A stretch of 64,000 nucleotides of DNA from Pseudomonas sp. SST3 (lineage in GTDB: Bacteria; Pseudomonadota; Gammaproteobacteria; Pseudomonadales; Pseudomonadaceae), in NCBI RefSeq assembly GCF_003325755.1, contig NZ_QORI02000006.1, forward strand, positions 57 through 64,056, read 5' to 3'. A program made the translations under genes and the position numbers. The notes below the pieces were generated by a model. The model saw only the letters and a program-made list of their open reading frames with translations. It did not search any database and was not told the DNA's origin. Shown in pieces: positions 1-10,140 of the stretch; the first letter of the stretch is position 1; every line of letters begins with the position of its first letter.

Positions 1-835
1 TCACCTCGGCGACTTTGGTCCGGCAGCCAAGCAGGATTACGCGTTACGGGTCGAAGGGCCCGTGGTGCACGACATTCACCGGTTTGCCCTCAGCACGATC
101 GCGCCGGCACAGTCGAACCGCCGCTGGTGGCATCGGCGGGTACGCACGCAAAGCAATGGCTACGTCGGCGTCAGCCGGGGCGAAGCGCGTGCGCTGTTCG
201 TCACCCGCGACAACAACGATCACCGCAACGACATCGAGCAGCACTATCTGCAGGCGATACGTGATGCACGCTCACGGCTGTTGATCGCCAATGCTTACTT
301 CTTTCCCGGCTACCGTGTGCTGCGTGAGATCCGCAACGCGGCTCGTCGTGGCGTCCGAGTGCGGCTGATCCTGCAGGGCCAACCGGATATGCCGATTGCC
401 AAGTTCGGCGCACGCATGCTCTACAACTACCTGATGAGTGACGGCGTCGAGGTTCATGAGTACTGCCGCCGCCCGCTGCATGGCAAGGTCGCGTTGGCGG
501 ATTACGAATGGTCAACGGTGGGTTCGAGCAATCTCGACCCGCTCAGCCTCTCTTTGAATCTCGAGGCGAATCTGATCATTCGCGACCACAACTTCAATCG
601 GCAACTGCACGAAAAACTCGACCGGCTGCTGCAGGAAGATTGCCGACGCATCCCGCTGGAACGCATCATCCGGGGTTACTGGTGGCGCGCACCGCTGGCC
701 TTTTTCATCTTCCATTTCCTGCGTCACTTTCCTCAGATGGTGGGCTTGTTTCCCGCCCACCGTCCCCGGCTGCAGTTGCTCGATGCCGAGCCACTGGAGC
801 CTACCCCAGCCCCCTTGCAACGAGATCAGCGATGA
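1..835 (+). CDS. clsB: Cardiolipin synthase ClsB, 3' part (5' end outside window)
   Basis: C-terminal part of a phospholipase D superfamily cardiolipin synthase, which joins phospholipids at the inner membrane. The frame is open from base 2, so the gene begins before the window; about 277 codons are present. The second HKD motif is visible as HGKVALADYEWSTVGSSNLD (bases about 478-537), with the following NLEAN stretch typical of ClsB/YbhO. An upstream HxG-like segment (HLGDFGPAAKQDY) and the EGPVVHDIH region also match the family. The stop codon overlaps the start of the next gene (ATGA), as in the E. coli ybhO-ybhN pair, which suggests translational coupling. The N-terminal HKD motif cannot be seen. 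Confidence 0.88.
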   Translation, partial: HLGDFGPAAKQDYALRVEGPVVHDIHRFALSTIAPAQSNRRWWHRRVRTQSNGYVGVSRGEARALFVTRDNNDHRNDIEQHYLQAIRDARSRLLIANAYFFPGYRVLREIRNAARRGVRVRLILQGQPDMPIAKFGARMLYNYLMSDGVEVHEYCRRPLHGKVALADYEWSTVGSSNLDPLSLSLNLEANLIIRDHNFNRQLHEKLDRLLQEDCRRIPLERIIRGYWWRAPLAFFIFHFLRHFPQMVGLFPAHRPRLQLLDAEPLEPTPAPLQRDQR

Positions 836-1863
836 CCGAGACACATGATGAGCCACGTAGCGGTTGGCGACGCCGCTGGCCGCTGATCAAGAAGATCCTG
901 ACGTATGTCTTCTTCATTCTGGTTGCCGGGCTGCTGATCAGCCTCGCGCGCAATGTGGATTGGGGCGAGGTGTACACCACGTTGCGCAACTACAACGCTA
1001 AGACGTTGTGGATGGCCGGCGCGGCGGCATTTGGCAGCTATACGGTGTATTGCTTCTTCGATGTGCTCGGCAAGCACTATGCACAGCACAACCTGCCGGT
1101 CCGGCAAATCCTGCCGGTGACCTTCGTATGCTATGCCTTCAACCTGAACCTGAGTGCCTGGGTTGGCGGCATCGCGTTGCGCTATCGCCTCTATTCCCGG
1201 CTGGGCTTGCGCGCCTCGCAGATTACCCGCGTGTTCACCATGAGCGTGCTGACCAACTGGCTTGGCTACATCTGGCTGGCCGGGTTGATCTTCGTCATGG
1301 GTTGGATCACCCCGCCGGACTCCTGGGAAATCGGTCACACAGCGTTACGCGTGCTCGGTGCCGGTTTGCTGGTGGTCGCGCTGGTCTATCTATGGGCATG
1401 TGGTTTTTCCAAGCGCCGTCACTGGACGATACGCAAGCATGAAATTCATCTCCCCTCGCTGCGGCTGGCGGCCCTGCAGATGCTATTGGGCGCGGCTAAC
1501 TGGTCGCTGATGGCCCTGGTGGTCTATTTCATGTTGTCGCAGAAGGCCCCGTATCCCGAAGTATTGGGAATTCTGATGATCAGCAGTATCGCGGGCGTGA
1601 TCGCGCACATTCCCGCCGGGCTCGGCGTGATCGAAGCGGTGTTCGTGGCGATGCTTGCCGGCGACCTCAGCCAGAGCGCAATCGTGGCCGGACTGATCGG
1701 CTATCGGGTCGTGTACTTCTTGGTGCCGCTGTTCTTTGCCACGATTCTCTACGTCGTGCTCGAAGCGCGGGCCAAGAAATTGCGTTCCGGCAATGAGGCT
1801 CAACCGCAGCCCGATGACCAGCAGACGAAGCAGCGCGCGACTGGCGCCGAGGCTCGTCAGTAA
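832..1863 (+). CDS. ybhN: YbhN-family integral membrane protein (LPG synthase TM-like)
   Basis: A 343-aa polytopic membrane protein of the UPF0104 / lysylphosphatidylglycerol-synthetase transmembrane family. The ATG at 832 overlaps the clsB stop. Hydrophobic segments recur through the whole protein, starting with ILTYVFFILVAGLLIS at about residue 20, and the family-typical SSIAGVIAHIPAGLGVIEAV stretch lies near residue 245. The C-terminus is a hydrophilic tail rich in Q, K and E. Pairing with clsB is conserved in other gammaproteobacteria and suggests a role in phospholipid or envelope homeostasis. There is no soluble aminoacyl-transferase domain, so this is not MprF; the biochemical role of YbhN is not settled. 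Confidence 0.82.
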   Translation: MTETHDEPRSGWRRRWPLIKKILTYVFFILVAGLLISLARNVDWGEVYTTLRNYNAKTLWMAGAAAFGSYTVYCFFDVLGKHYAQHNLPVRQILPVTFVCYAFNLNLSAWVGGIALRYRLYSRLGLRASQITRVFTMSVLTNWLGYIWLAGLIFVMGWITPPDSWEIGHTALRVLGAGLLVVALVYLWACGFSKRRHWTIRKHEIHLPSLRLAALQMLLGAANWSLMALVVYFMLSQKAPYPEVLGILMISSIAGVIAHIPAGLGVIEAVFVAMLAGDLSQSAIVAGLIGYRVVYFLVPLFFATILYVVLEARAKKLRSGNEAQPQPDDQQTKQRATGAEARQ

Positions 1864-1875
1864 CCGAGACGCGTA

Positions 1876-1916
1876 CATAAAGAAGCCGGGGCGACGGATC
1901 GTCCCGGCTTCTTTGT
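1876..1916. terminator. Bidirectional intrinsic terminator between ybhN and glgB
   Basis: The inverted repeat AAAGAAGCCGGG ... CCCGGCTTCTTT (arms at about 1879-1890 and 1902-1913) ends in a T-rich run on either strand. It sits between two convergent genes and can serve both. Confidence 0.85.
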
Positions 1917-1946
1917 TTCAGGCGTCCGCTCTGGGCGCCTGCCTCG

Positions 1947-4163
1947 CTAGACCTGGGGTCGCAGGATGATCACGCCAAGCGGTGGTAGCGTCAGGGTGAG
2001 TGATACGTCTTGTCCGTGTGCGGGCACTTGCTCGGCGAGCATGCCGCCGCCGTTGCCCACATTCGAACCGCCGTAGCACTCGGCATCGCTGTTGAAGATT
2101 TCCAGCCAGCGACTGTCTACCGGCACACCGACCCGATAACCCTCGCGCACGACCGGCGTGAAGTTGCCGACGACCAGCAATGGGTGACCCGTCGAGCTCC
2201 TGCGCAACCAGGCGAACACGCTGTTGGCGCGATCATCCCCGATCAGCCATTGGAAGCCCTGCGGGTCGGCGTCCAGCTGATGCAATGCAGGCTCCTGGCC
2301 GTATAGCCGATTGAGGTCACGAACCAGATTCTGCGCACCCCGGTGGTCGGCTTCCTCAAGCAGATGCCAATCCAGCTCGCGGTCATGGTTCCACTCGCGC
2401 CACTGACCGAACTCGCAACCCATGAACAGCAGTTTCTTGCCCGGGTGCGTCCACATGAACGACAGGTAGGCACGCAGATTGGCAAACTTCTGCCAGCGGT
2501 CGCCGGGCATCTTGTCGATCAGCGAGCCCTTGCCGTGCACCACTTCGTCGTGGGAGATCGGCAGCACGAAGTGCTCCGAGTAGGCATAGACCATGCTGAA
2601 GGTGAATTTGTCATGGTGATACTGCCGGTTGATCGGATCTTCCTGGATGTACTTGAGGCTGTCATGCATCCAACCCATGTTCCATTTGTAAGCAAAGCCA
2701 AGGCCACCTTCCGAGGTAGGTTTGCTGACGCCAGGGAATGCCGTGGACTCTTCGGCAATCACCAGCGCGCCAGGTGTCTCAGTCGCTACGACGTCGTTCA
2801 GGTGACGCAGAAAATCGATCGCCTCGAGGTTTTCCCGACCGCCGTGACGGTTGGGAATCCATTCGCCTTCGTTGCGTGAATAGTCGCGATAGAGCATCGA
2901 AGCAACCGCATCGACACGCAATGCGTCGACGTGAAACTCACGCAGCCAATGCAGCGCCGAAGCGAGCATGAAGCCATGCACCTCGGTGCGCCCCAGGTTG
3001 TAGATGTAGGTGTCCCAGTCCTGATGGAAACCCTCGAAGGGGTGGGCATACTCGTATAGTGCCGTGCCGTCGAACTCCCCCAGGCCGTGGGCGTCTGTCG
3101 GGAAATGCGCCGGCACCCAATCGAGGATCACGCCGACGCCTGCGGCGTGGCAGGCATCGACAAAGGCGGCGAAGTCATGCGCACTGCCGTAACGTGCGCT
3201 GGGCGCGAACTGAGAGAGCAGCTGGTAGCCCCATGAACCACCGAACGGGTGCTCCATGATCGGCATCAGCTCGATGTGGGTGAAGCCCAGGTCCACGACA
3301 TAGGGAATCAATCGCTCGGCCAGTTCATGCCAGTCGTAGAGCCGGCCGTCATCGCCACCTTCCCGACGCCATGAGCCGGCGTGCAGCTCGTAAATCGTCA
3401 TCGGCGCTTGAAGCGACTGCCGCGCTACCCGCTGTTGCAGCCAGGCATCGTCCTTCCACTGGTAATCCAGCGGGTGTGAGATCACCGAAGCGGTTCCTGG
3501 TGGCAGCTCGGTTGCCAGCGCCACCGGATCCGCTTTCAACGGCAATATGCCGTGCGGACCGAGAATCTCGTACTTGTAGCGGTCACCGGGCTGCAGGCGC
3601 GGGATGAAGATTTCCCAGACCCCGGAAGGGAAACGCAGACGCATCGGGTGCCGACGACCATCCCAGTCGTTGAAGCTGCCTACCACCGATACCCGCCGGG
3701 CATTGGGCGCCCAGACGGCGAAGCGTACGCCTTGCACGCCGTCCACTTCCATCGGCTGGGCACCGAACACGCGGCCAATCTCCCGGTGGTTGCCCTCGCT
3801 GAACAGGTACATGTCTGTCTCACCGAGCTGCGGGCCGAAACTGAACGGGTCCTCGGTCACTTGCACACCGCCGGCCCAACGAATCCTCAGCAGATACGAT
3901 TGTGGATTGGTTAGCCGGGTGAAGAAGAAGCCGGGCACCTGGCCCTGCTCCATCGCCGCCAGAACACGGCCACCGGAGCGTTCCAGCACTTCGACGCCCA
4001 GCGCATTGGGCAGATACGCGCGCACCACCAGACCATCACCGTCTGGATGCGGCCCGAGAATCGAGAACGGATCACCGTGTTCCGCGCGTACCAGCGCGTC
4101 CACATCGGCATCTCTGGGCAGTAGGGTTTCACCGGGCATGGTCACCACCGGACGATCATTCAT
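1947..4163 (-). CDS. glgB: 1,4-alpha-glucan branching enzyme GlgB
   Basis: A 738-aa GH13 branching enzyme that introduces alpha-1,6 branches into alpha-glucan in the cytoplasm. Two N-terminal CBM48-like beta-sandwich modules (about 25-120 and 140-230) precede the catalytic barrel. The expected catalytic residues are visible: nucleophile D418 in ALRVDAV, acid/base E471 in VIAEES, and the third acidic site in [14 protein letters not shown] near 539. Length matches the usual 730-740 aa. The ATG overlaps the treS stop (TAATG), with a strong GGAGG ribosome site inside the end of treS, so it is translationally coupled. Downstream of glgE and treS it supplies the branching step of the GlgE pathway. 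Confidence 0.96.
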   Translation of the reverse strand: MNDRPVVTMPGETLLPRDADVDALVRAEHGDPFSILGPHPDGDGLVVRAYLPNALGVEVLERSGGRVLAAMEQGQVPGFFFTRLTNPQSYLLRIRWAGGVQVTEDPFSFGPQLGETDMYLFSEGNHREIGRVFGAQPMEVDGVQGVRFAVWAPNARRVSVVGSFNDWDGRRHPMRLRFPSGVWEIFIPRLQPGDRYKYEILGPHGILPLKADPVALATELPPGTASVISHPLDYQWKDDAWLQQRVARQSLQAPMTIYELHAGSWRREGGDDGRLYDWHELAERLIPYVVDLGFTHIELMPIMEHPFGGSWGYQLLSQFAPSARYGSAHDFAAFVDACHAAGVGVILDWVPAHFPTDAHGLGEFDGTALYEYAHPFEGFHQDWDTYIYNLGRTEVHGFMLASALHWLREFHVDALRVDAVASMLYRDYSRNEGEWIPNRHGGRENLEAIDFLRHLNDVVATETPGALVIAEESTAFPGVSKPTSEGGLGFAYKWNMGWMHDSLKYIQEDPINRQYHHDKFTFSMVYAYSEHFVLPISHDEVVHGKGSLIDKMPGDRWQKFANLRAYLSFMWTHPGKKLLFMGCEFGQWREWNHDRELDWHLLEEADHRGAQNLVRDLNRLYGQEPALHQLDADPQGFQWLIGDDRANSVFAWLRRSSTGHPLLVVGNFTPVVREGYRVGVPVDSRWLEIFNSDAECYGGSNVGNGGGMLAEQVPAHGQDVSLTLTLPPLGVIILRPQV

Positions 4164-7100
4164 TAGGAACCTCCATCGGAAATCTGTTGGGCCAGCGCCG
4201 CCAATCCCTGAAGGGGAACGGACAGCCAGGCCGGGCGGTTCTCTGCCTCGTAGGCCACTTCATACGCGGTCTTCTCCAGACTGAACAGTGCCAGCGCGGC
4301 GTCGGCTCCGGCGGCATCTTTCCAGACGTGTGGCATGTCAGCGGTAGCTTCGTGGTAGCCCTCGAGGAAGACACTGCGCGCGCTCTGCTGATAGGTCTCG
4401 GAGATATTTCGTCGCGCCAGATCGGCCGCTTCGGAGCTGTCGCTGATCTGTGCATTGCGCATGGTCATGGCGGTTGCGTACTCGAATGAACGCAACACTC
4501 CGGCAACATCCTTGAATGGGCTCAACTTGCTTCTGCGCTCCTCCAGCGAACGCGCCGGCTCACCTTCGAAGTCGATGAAATAGGCATCGCCCTGTGCGAC
4601 CAGTACCTGACCAAGGTGAAGGTCGCCATGCACACGGGTTCGCAGGCCTCCAACGGTCCGCTCAGCCAGCCGCTTCACTTCGGCCAACAGCTGCGTGCGC
4701 TGACCGAGCAGCGGGTCGACCAGCGCCGCCATCTTGCGGTCGAGATCGCCACGGCGCGCCTGCAGCAGAACCAGCGCACGTTCCACCTGGCCAGAGATGG
4801 CGCTGATCCATTCCTTGGTATCGGCCGGACGCGTCGGCTCACTGACGAATGCCGGGTCATCGGTTTGCGCGGCCAGTGTCATGTGCATCTCGCCCAGACG
4901 TTGTCCGAGCAGGCGATTGAAGGCTTCAAGCTCTTCGAGTGCGTCGAACTGGTTTTCATGCAGGGAGACGCCGCCAGCGATCTGGTCGCGCACGGCGCGG
5001 TCGAGCGTATTGAGCGTCCACTCCCAGGCGTCGCCCTGGTTGTCGAGATAGCGCTGAATCACCATCAGGGCATGCAGCTCGCCCTGCTTGTCGACACGCG
5101 TCACCTGGCCCAGCATCGCAGAAATGTAGTTGAAGCCCCGCTCCGTCAGGAAACGTCCCATTTCCAATTCCGGGTGCACGCCCGCCGACACCCGCCGCAG
5201 CACCTTGATCATCATGCTACCACCGATGATTGCCGAGCTATTGGATTGCTCTGCCGTGAGGTAGCGCACCTCGGCATCAGTTGGCAGCTCGATTTCAGCC
5301 AGCTTGGCCATCGGTTCGAAGCGGATCTCACCGTCCCCGCATTGCACTACCCGCTCCTCGCGCAGCCCTTGGATTACACCCAAAACGAATTGGTTTAGCG
5401 CGAACGCGTCGGTCAGCAGGCCCACTTGCGGCCCGCGGCGCACTCGTGCCATGGCCAGTTGTTGCGGCAGCGCGGTGTCGAAATCGCCTTCGTCGAGGAA
5501 CCCCAGCGGCAGCTGGTACAAATCGCTTCGCCCGGCCGCTTCAACTGCAATTTCGCTCAGCAGCACCGGCCGCTGCGGGTCGCCGAACGGCACGCTGTAG
5601 CAGATCTTGATCGAATCGATGGTCGCGTCTTTGCTGGCAAACCAGCGTCGCTTCGGAAGGTACGCCGGTAGCGATTCGGTTTCGAGAATGCGCTTGTTGG
5701 CGGCAGTGAGCGTATCCAGGCGCTTGAGCACCAAAGTCTGGAAGTCAGGCATGGTTTCCACCGGTTCTTGGTGCCAACTCGGCATCTGGTGACTGGTCGC
5801 CAGCTGGAACCAGTAGAAGCCATACGGTGGCAAGGTCAGCAGATAAGGTAATTGGCCGATCGGTGGGAACGCACTGCCGCCGACCATTTCCACCGGCACC
5901 ATGCCGGCGTAATGCGACAGTTCCAGCTCGGCGGCCTGAGCCGAGCGCGACACGTTGGCCACACAGAAAATGACCTCGGTTTCCCCGCTGGGTGCCGTGA
6001 ACTCGCGCAGGTAAGCCAAGATGCGCCGGTTGCTCGGAGCGAGCATATTGAGGGTGCCACGGCCGAAAGCCTTGAACTGCTTGCGGATCGACAGCAAGCG
6101 CCGGGTCCAGTTGAGCAGCGAATGCGGATCGCGCTGCTGCGCCTCGACATTGATCGCCTGATACCCGTAAAGCGGGTCCATGATCGGTGGCAGAACCAGG
6201 CTCGGCGGGTCAGCGCGGGAGAACCCACCGTTGCGGTCCACCGACCATTGCATTGGCGTGCGAACGCCATCGCGGTCACCGAGGAAGATGTTGTCCCCCA
6301 TACCGATCTCGTCACCGTAGTAGATCACCGGTGTGCCGGGCATCGAGAGCAGCAGGCTGTTGAGCAGCTCGATCCGCCGGCGGTCGCGTTCCAGCAACGG
6401 CGCCAGGCGCCGGCGAATGCCGAGGTTGATCCGTGCACGCTTATCCGAGGCGTAGTAATTCCACAGGTAGTCGCGCTCCTTGTCGGTCACCATTTCGAGC
6501 GTTAGCTCGTCATGGTTACGCAGGAAGATCGCCCATTGGCAATTCTCCGGGATGTCCGGTGTCTGCCGCAGGATGTCGGTGATCGGGAAACGGTCCTCTT
6601 GCGCCAGCGCCATGTACATGCGCGGCATCAGCGGAAAATGGAACGCCATGTGGCATTCGTCGCCCAGGCCGCCGTCCTCACCGCCGAAATACAGCTGGGT
6701 GTCCTCCGGCCACTGGTTGGCTTCAGCCAGCAGCATGCGGTCCGGGTAGTTGGCATCGATCTCGGCCCGAATCTGTTTCAACACCACATGGGTCTCGGGC
6801 AGGTTCTCGTTGTTGGTGCCGTCGCGTTCGACCAGATACGGGATCGCGTCGAGCCTCAACCCATCAATGCCAAGGTCGAGCCAGTAGCGCATCACGCTGA
6901 GCACCGCTTTCATCACCTGCGGATTGTCGAAATTGAGGTCCGGCTGGTGCGAATAGAAGCGATGCCAGAAGTACTGCTGGGCCACCGGGTCCCAGGTCCA
7001 GTTCGATACCTCGGTATCGAGGAAGATGATCCGCGTCCCGTCGTACTTGTCATCGCTGTCCGACCAGACGTAGAAATCGCGCGCCGCAGAGCCTTTTTTC

Positions 7101-7483
7101 GCCTTGCGCGCGCGTTGGAACCAGGGATGCTGATCCGAGGTATGGTTGATAACCAGCTCGGTAATCACCCGTAGGCCACGTTTGTGCGCGGCGGCGATAA
7201 ACCGCCTGGCATCGGACATGGTTCCGTAGTCTGAATGCACGCCGCGGTATTCGGCGATGTCGTAGCCATCATCGCGTCGTGGCGAGGGGTAGAACGGCAG
7301 CAGCCAGATGGTATTGACGCCGAGGTCGGCGATGTAGTCGAGCTTCTCGATCAACCCCTGGAAGTCGCCAACGCCGTCGTTATTTGAGTCGTAGAACGAT
7401 TTAAGGTGGACCTGATAGACCACCGCATCCTTGTACCAGAGGGGGTCTTTGATAAAGGCGGCGGGTTTACGCGCTTTGGCCAT
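4163..7483 (-). CDS. treS: Trehalose synthase-maltokinase fusion (TreS-Mak)
   Basis: A 1106-aa fusion. The N-terminal GH13 trehalose synthase (about 1-540) interconverts trehalose and maltose; nucleophile D212 (GLRLDAIPY), acid/base E254 ([10 protein letters not shown]) and the [10 protein letters not shown] motif are present. The C-terminal maltokinase (from about 570 on) phosphorylates maltose with ATP to maltose-1-phosphate; the Brenner-type kinase motif VHGDLHLGQ and the metal-site [14 protein letters not shown] are visible. The start at 7483 is preferred over an upstream alternative because AAAGGAACGAGAAC precedes it. The product feeds GlgE, encoded just upstream, and glgB follows with overlap. 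The gap to glgE holds a probable separate promoter. Such fusions are known in proteobacteria. Confidence 0.95.
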   Translation of the reverse strand: MAKARKPAAFIKDPLWYKDAVVYQVHLKSFYDSNNDGVGDFQGLIEKLDYIADLGVNTIWLLPFYPSPRRDDGYDIAEYRGVHSDYGTMSDARRFIAAAHKRGLRVITELVINHTSDQHPWFQRARKAKKGSAARDFYVWSDSDDKYDGTRIIFLDTEVSNWTWDPVAQQYFWHRFYSHQPDLNFDNPQVMKAVLSVMRYWLDLGIDGLRLDAIPYLVERDGTNNENLPETHVVLKQIRAEIDANYPDRMLLAEANQWPEDTQLYFGGEDGGLGDECHMAFHFPLMPRMYMALAQEDRFPITDILRQTPDIPENCQWAIFLRNHDELTLEMVTDKERDYLWNYYASDKRARINLGIRRRLAPLLERDRRRIELLNSLLLSMPGTPVIYYGDEIGMGDNIFLGDRDGVRTPMQWSVDRNGGFSRADPPSLVLPPIMDPLYGYQAINVEAQQRDPHSLLNWTRRLLSIRKQFKAFGRGTLNMLAPSNRRILAYLREFTAPSGETEVIFCVANVSRSAQAAELELSHYAGMVPVEMVGGSAFPPIGQLPYLLTLPPYGFYWFQLATSHQMPSWHQEPVETMPDFQTLVLKRLDTLTAANKRILETESLPAYLPKRRWFASKDATIDSIKICYSVPFGDPQRPVLLSEIAVEAAGRSDLYQLPLGFLDEGDFDTALPQQLAMARVRRGPQVGLLTDAFALNQFVLGVIQGLREERVVQCGDGEIRFEPMAKLAEIELPTDAEVRYLTAEQSNSSAIIGGSMMIKVLRRVSAGVHPELEMGRFLTERGFNYISAMLGQVTRVDKQGELHALMVIQRYLDNQGDAWEWTLNTLDRAVRDQIAGGVSLHENQFDALEELEAFNRLLGQRLGEMHMTLAAQTDDPAFVSEPTRPADTKEWISAISGQVERALVLLQARRGDLDRKMAALVDPLLGQRTQLLAEVKRLAERTVGGLRTRVHGDLHLGQVLVAQGDAYFIDFEGEPARSLEERRSKLSPFKDVAGVLRSFEYATAMTMRNAQISDSSEAADLARRNISETYQQSARSVFLEGYHEATADMPHVWKDAAGADAALALFSLEKTAYEVAYEAENRPAWLSVPLQGLAALAQQISDGGS

Positions 7484-7560
7484 GTTCTCGTTCCTTTCAT
7501 GACCTCCAGAACCCGACCCATGAAGGCGCCGGGTGGAGACGGAAAAGTGCATCCGCGTAT

Positions 7561-7601
7561 AGATATAAGTTGAAATTCTGGCTGTAATTGACTGATATCA
7601 A
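7561..7601 (-). promoter_or_regulatory. Candidate Anr/FNR-type box and -10 upstream of treS
   Basis: TTGACTGATATCAA at 7588-7601 matches the FNR/Anr consensus TTGAT-N4-ATCAA at nine of ten fixed positions. On the minus strand a TATATC hexamer lies at 7567-7562, which would put the box centre near -40 from a start around 7555, the usual class II activator position. The treS ATG is about 70 bases further on. The site is read by eye; no alignment or score was computed. Confidence 0.45.
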
Positions 7602-7623
7602 TCAGTTTTATCTAACCTAGAAT

Positions 7624-9636
7624 CTACTTTAAGTCGGGATCAGGGGCATCGGCGGTCAGGCGCCAAATACCGAATGGCTGATACCACGGCTCGATTCGCA
7701 TCCACTGTGTTTTGCCGTACCAGGTCCAGCGATGCCCGTTCATGAGGTCTTCACCACGTGTCTCGGCGTGATCGGAAAGCCCAAGCTCCCAGAGAGGCAA
7801 CTCGAAATGCGCTTCCTGAGCGTTGTGCGGATCCAGGCTGATCGCAACCAGAATGAAGTTCGAACGATCCGGCGTGCGCTTGCCGAAAAAGAGAATGTTG
7901 TCGTTGTAGGCTGTGTAAGCCTTGAAACCGAGATGGGTCTGCAGCGCCGGGTTCTGCCGCCGGATGCGATTGAGCTGGGCGATCTCGGCGATGATGTTTC
8001 CCGGAGCGTGATAGTCGCGAGGGCGTATCTCGTACTTCTCGGAATTGAGGTACTCCTCCTTGCCCGGGATCGCGGCGGATTCACACAGCTCGAAGCCCGA
8101 ATACATGCCCCAAAGGCCCGATCCCATCGTCGCCAGGGCCGCACGAATGAGGAACCCCGCGCGGCCGGAGTCATGCAGGAAGAACGGGTTGATATCGGGC
8201 GTATTGACGAAGAAGTTCGGCCGGTAACAATCGCGCAGCGGCGGCTCGTTGAGCTCGGTGAAGTACTCACTCAGCTCCGCTTTATTGTTGCGCCAGGTGA
8301 AATAGGTATAGCTCTGATTGAAACCGACCTTGCCCAGGCGAGCCATCATGGCCGGCCGGGTGAACGCTTCGGAGAGGAACATCACGTCCGGGTCTCGCTC
8401 GCGGATGTCGGCAATCATCCATTCCCAGAATGGCAGCGGTTTGGTGTGAGGATTATCAACGCGGAAAATCTTCACGCCCTGCTGCACCCAATGCCAGACC
8501 ACATCGCGCAGCGCGATCCATAGGTCGGGCATGGCATCTTCAGCGTAGAAATCGACGTTGACGATGTCCTGATATTTTTTTGGCGGGTTCTCCGCATAGC
8601 GGATGGTCCCGTCAGGCCGCCAGGAGAACCAGCCTGGATGTTCCTTCAGCCAAGGGTGGTCCTGTGAGCACTGGATGGCGAAGTCGAGTGCGATTTCCAG
8701 GCCGTGTTCGCGCGCAGCGGCTACAAGCTCACGGAAGTCCTCCAGCGTACCCAGTTGCGGGTGCACGGCCTCGTGGCCGCCGTCCTCGCTGCCGATGGCA
8801 TAGGGGCTGCCCGGATCGTTGGGGCCGGCTTCGAGTGTGTTGTTCGGACCTTTGCGGTGCTGGCGTCCGATCGGGTGGATGGGCGTGAAATAGAGCACAT
8901 CGAAGCCCATATCGCGGATCGATGGCAGCCGCTTGTGCACGTCGCGGAGCGTGCCATGGCGATTCGGATCATCGGTTTCGGAGCGAGGAAACAGCTCGTA
9001 CCAACTGGCGAATTGAGCCAGGGGGCGTTCGACATCGAGGGGGAACACCGGGCTCTGGCTGCAATGCTCGCGAGGGTCGGCGGCAGCCATCACGGCGGCC
9101 GTCTCATCAGCGAGCATCACCGAGACGCGTTCGTCGTCCAGGTGGGCCGTGCTCAGGCGATGCAGCAGATCGTCGATGATGGCCCGGGTTTCACCCTGGG
9201 TTCGGCCGCTGGCCCTTTCCAACAACCGACGGCCCTCTTCCAGCTCCAGCTGGACCGCTACGCCGGCAGCATGCTTTTTCGAGAGCTCGTAACGATAGGT
9301 CTCGTAGATGTCCCACCAGGCTTCGATCATGAATTCGTGGCCAGCGACCTGAGTCGGGGTGAACTGACCTTCCCAGCTGTCATTACCGAGCAGCTTGAGT
9401 CGTGCACGGCGCCAGGCGCTCTCATCCTTGGTACGCCAGCAGATCGCGGCAGCCAGTTGGTCATGACCGTCGGCGAAGATCTTGCTGGTAACGTTTACCG
9501 GATGGCCGATGATGGCCTTGGCCGCGAATCGCCCGCCGTCGAGCACCGGCTCGGTCGACTCGATGGCAATGCGTGGCATCTTCAGTGCCTGTTCCAGTCG
9601 GGGGTGAATCGTTGCGTGGGGCTGTGCATCGTTCAT
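7624..9636 (-). CDS. glgE: Alpha-1,4-glucan:maltose-1-phosphate maltosyltransferase GlgE
   Basis: A 670-aa GH13_3 enzyme that transfers maltosyl units from maltose-1-phosphate to the non-reducing end of alpha-glucan. Order of parts: N-terminal beta domain (about 20-125), helical insert (about 130-205), catalytic barrel with VLYFTPIHPIG near 248-257, nucleophile D394 in FRVDNPHTK and acid/base E423 in FLSEAFT. These two positions coincide with the numbering of characterised Streptomyces GlgE. An AGGAG lies upstream of the ATG. It leads the block glgE-treS/mak-glgB, so maltose-1-phosphate made by the fusion would be used here. About 140 bases separate it from treS, so coupling to that gene is not tight. 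Confidence 0.96.
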   Translation of the reverse strand: MNDAQPHATIHPRLEQALKMPRIAIESTEPVLDGGRFAAKAIIGHPVNVTSKIFADGHDQLAAAICWRTKDESAWRRARLKLLGNDSWEGQFTPTQVAGHEFMIEAWWDIYETYRYELSKKHAAGVAVQLELEEGRRLLERASGRTQGETRAIIDDLLHRLSTAHLDDERVSVMLADETAAVMAAADPREHCSQSPVFPLDVERPLAQFASWYELFPRSETDDPNRHGTLRDVHKRLPSIRDMGFDVLYFTPIHPIGRQHRKGPNNTLEAGPNDPGSPYAIGSEDGGHEAVHPQLGTLEDFRELVAAAREHGLEIALDFAIQCSQDHPWLKEHPGWFSWRPDGTIRYAENPPKKYQDIVNVDFYAEDAMPDLWIALRDVVWHWVQQGVKIFRVDNPHTKPLPFWEWMIADIRERDPDVMFLSEAFTRPAMMARLGKVGFNQSYTYFTWRNNKAELSEYFTELNEPPLRDCYRPNFFVNTPDINPFFLHDSGRAGFLIRAALATMGSGLWGMYSGFELCESAAIPGKEEYLNSEKYEIRPRDYHAPGNIIAEIAQLNRIRRQNPALQTHLGFKAYTAYNDNILFFGKRTPDRSNFILVAISLDPHNAQEAHFELPLWELGLSDHAETRGEDLMNGHRWTWYGKTQWMRIEPWYQPFGIWRLTADAPDPDLK

Positions 9637-9975
9637 CGAACGGGCTCCTGGGGCCTAAATCGTTGCAATACGACAGCCAACCGCTACGGGCGAGAACCGT
9701 ATGGGTTGGTTTCACCGCGGAAAAATCCGCTGTGCGGGCTTTCTCGGGCTCTGTTCTTCCGAACCAAGGGAGGCCGTAAAAGTTCAGCAGGACAGACCGC
9801 CTGCGCGGCACCCTATCGCTGCTTCTGGTAATGGCTCGGCCGTACGAGTGAAGAACTTGTCTTGAGTGGATCGCGGGTGCGTTGTGCCCAAACAGCGCAA
9901 CAGGCCCCGGTGCGCTTGCGCCTGGGCTGCGATGAGCTATTCCTGATGGTAGATAGTCAATCGAAGGAGACTGCC
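9637..9975. other. Intergenic region between glgE and the 54-aa gene
   Basis: About 340 bases separate two divergent genes and should hold both promoters. I see no convincing sigma-70 hexamer pair, riboswitch or terminator. A GAACTT at 9851-9856 resembles an extracytoplasmic sigma -35, but no matching -10 follows at the right distance. Confidence 0.4.
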
Positions 9976-10140
9976 ATGACTCCGCATGCCCGCCCCGATG
10001 TGCCGCAACCCGATCCCGTCATGCATGACAAACCGGGTGATCTGCCCCAGGTGCCCTGCCCCGATGACCTTGATGACTACAAGCCCGGCACGCCTTTCGG
10101 TGGCCAGGCTGTAGCTGACGAAGCGCCGGAGCCGACCTAG
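9976..10140 (+). CDS. Small acidic proline-rich protein of unknown function (54 aa)
   Basis: A 54-aa reading frame with a strong ribosome site, AAGGAGA seven bases before the ATG; this start is chosen over a longer upstream extension because of it. The product is rich in Pro and Asp, with no hydrophobic segment and probably no stable fold. It carries PDDLDDYKPGTPFGG near the centre. I do not recognise a family. The stop overlaps the end of fdhE on the other strand by four bases. It is divergent from glgE. Codon use (third-position G/C) fits its neighbours, so it is probably a real gene. Confidence 0.6.
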   Translation: MTPHARPDVPQPDPVMHDKPGDLPQVPCPDDLDDYKPGTPFGGQAVADEAPEPT

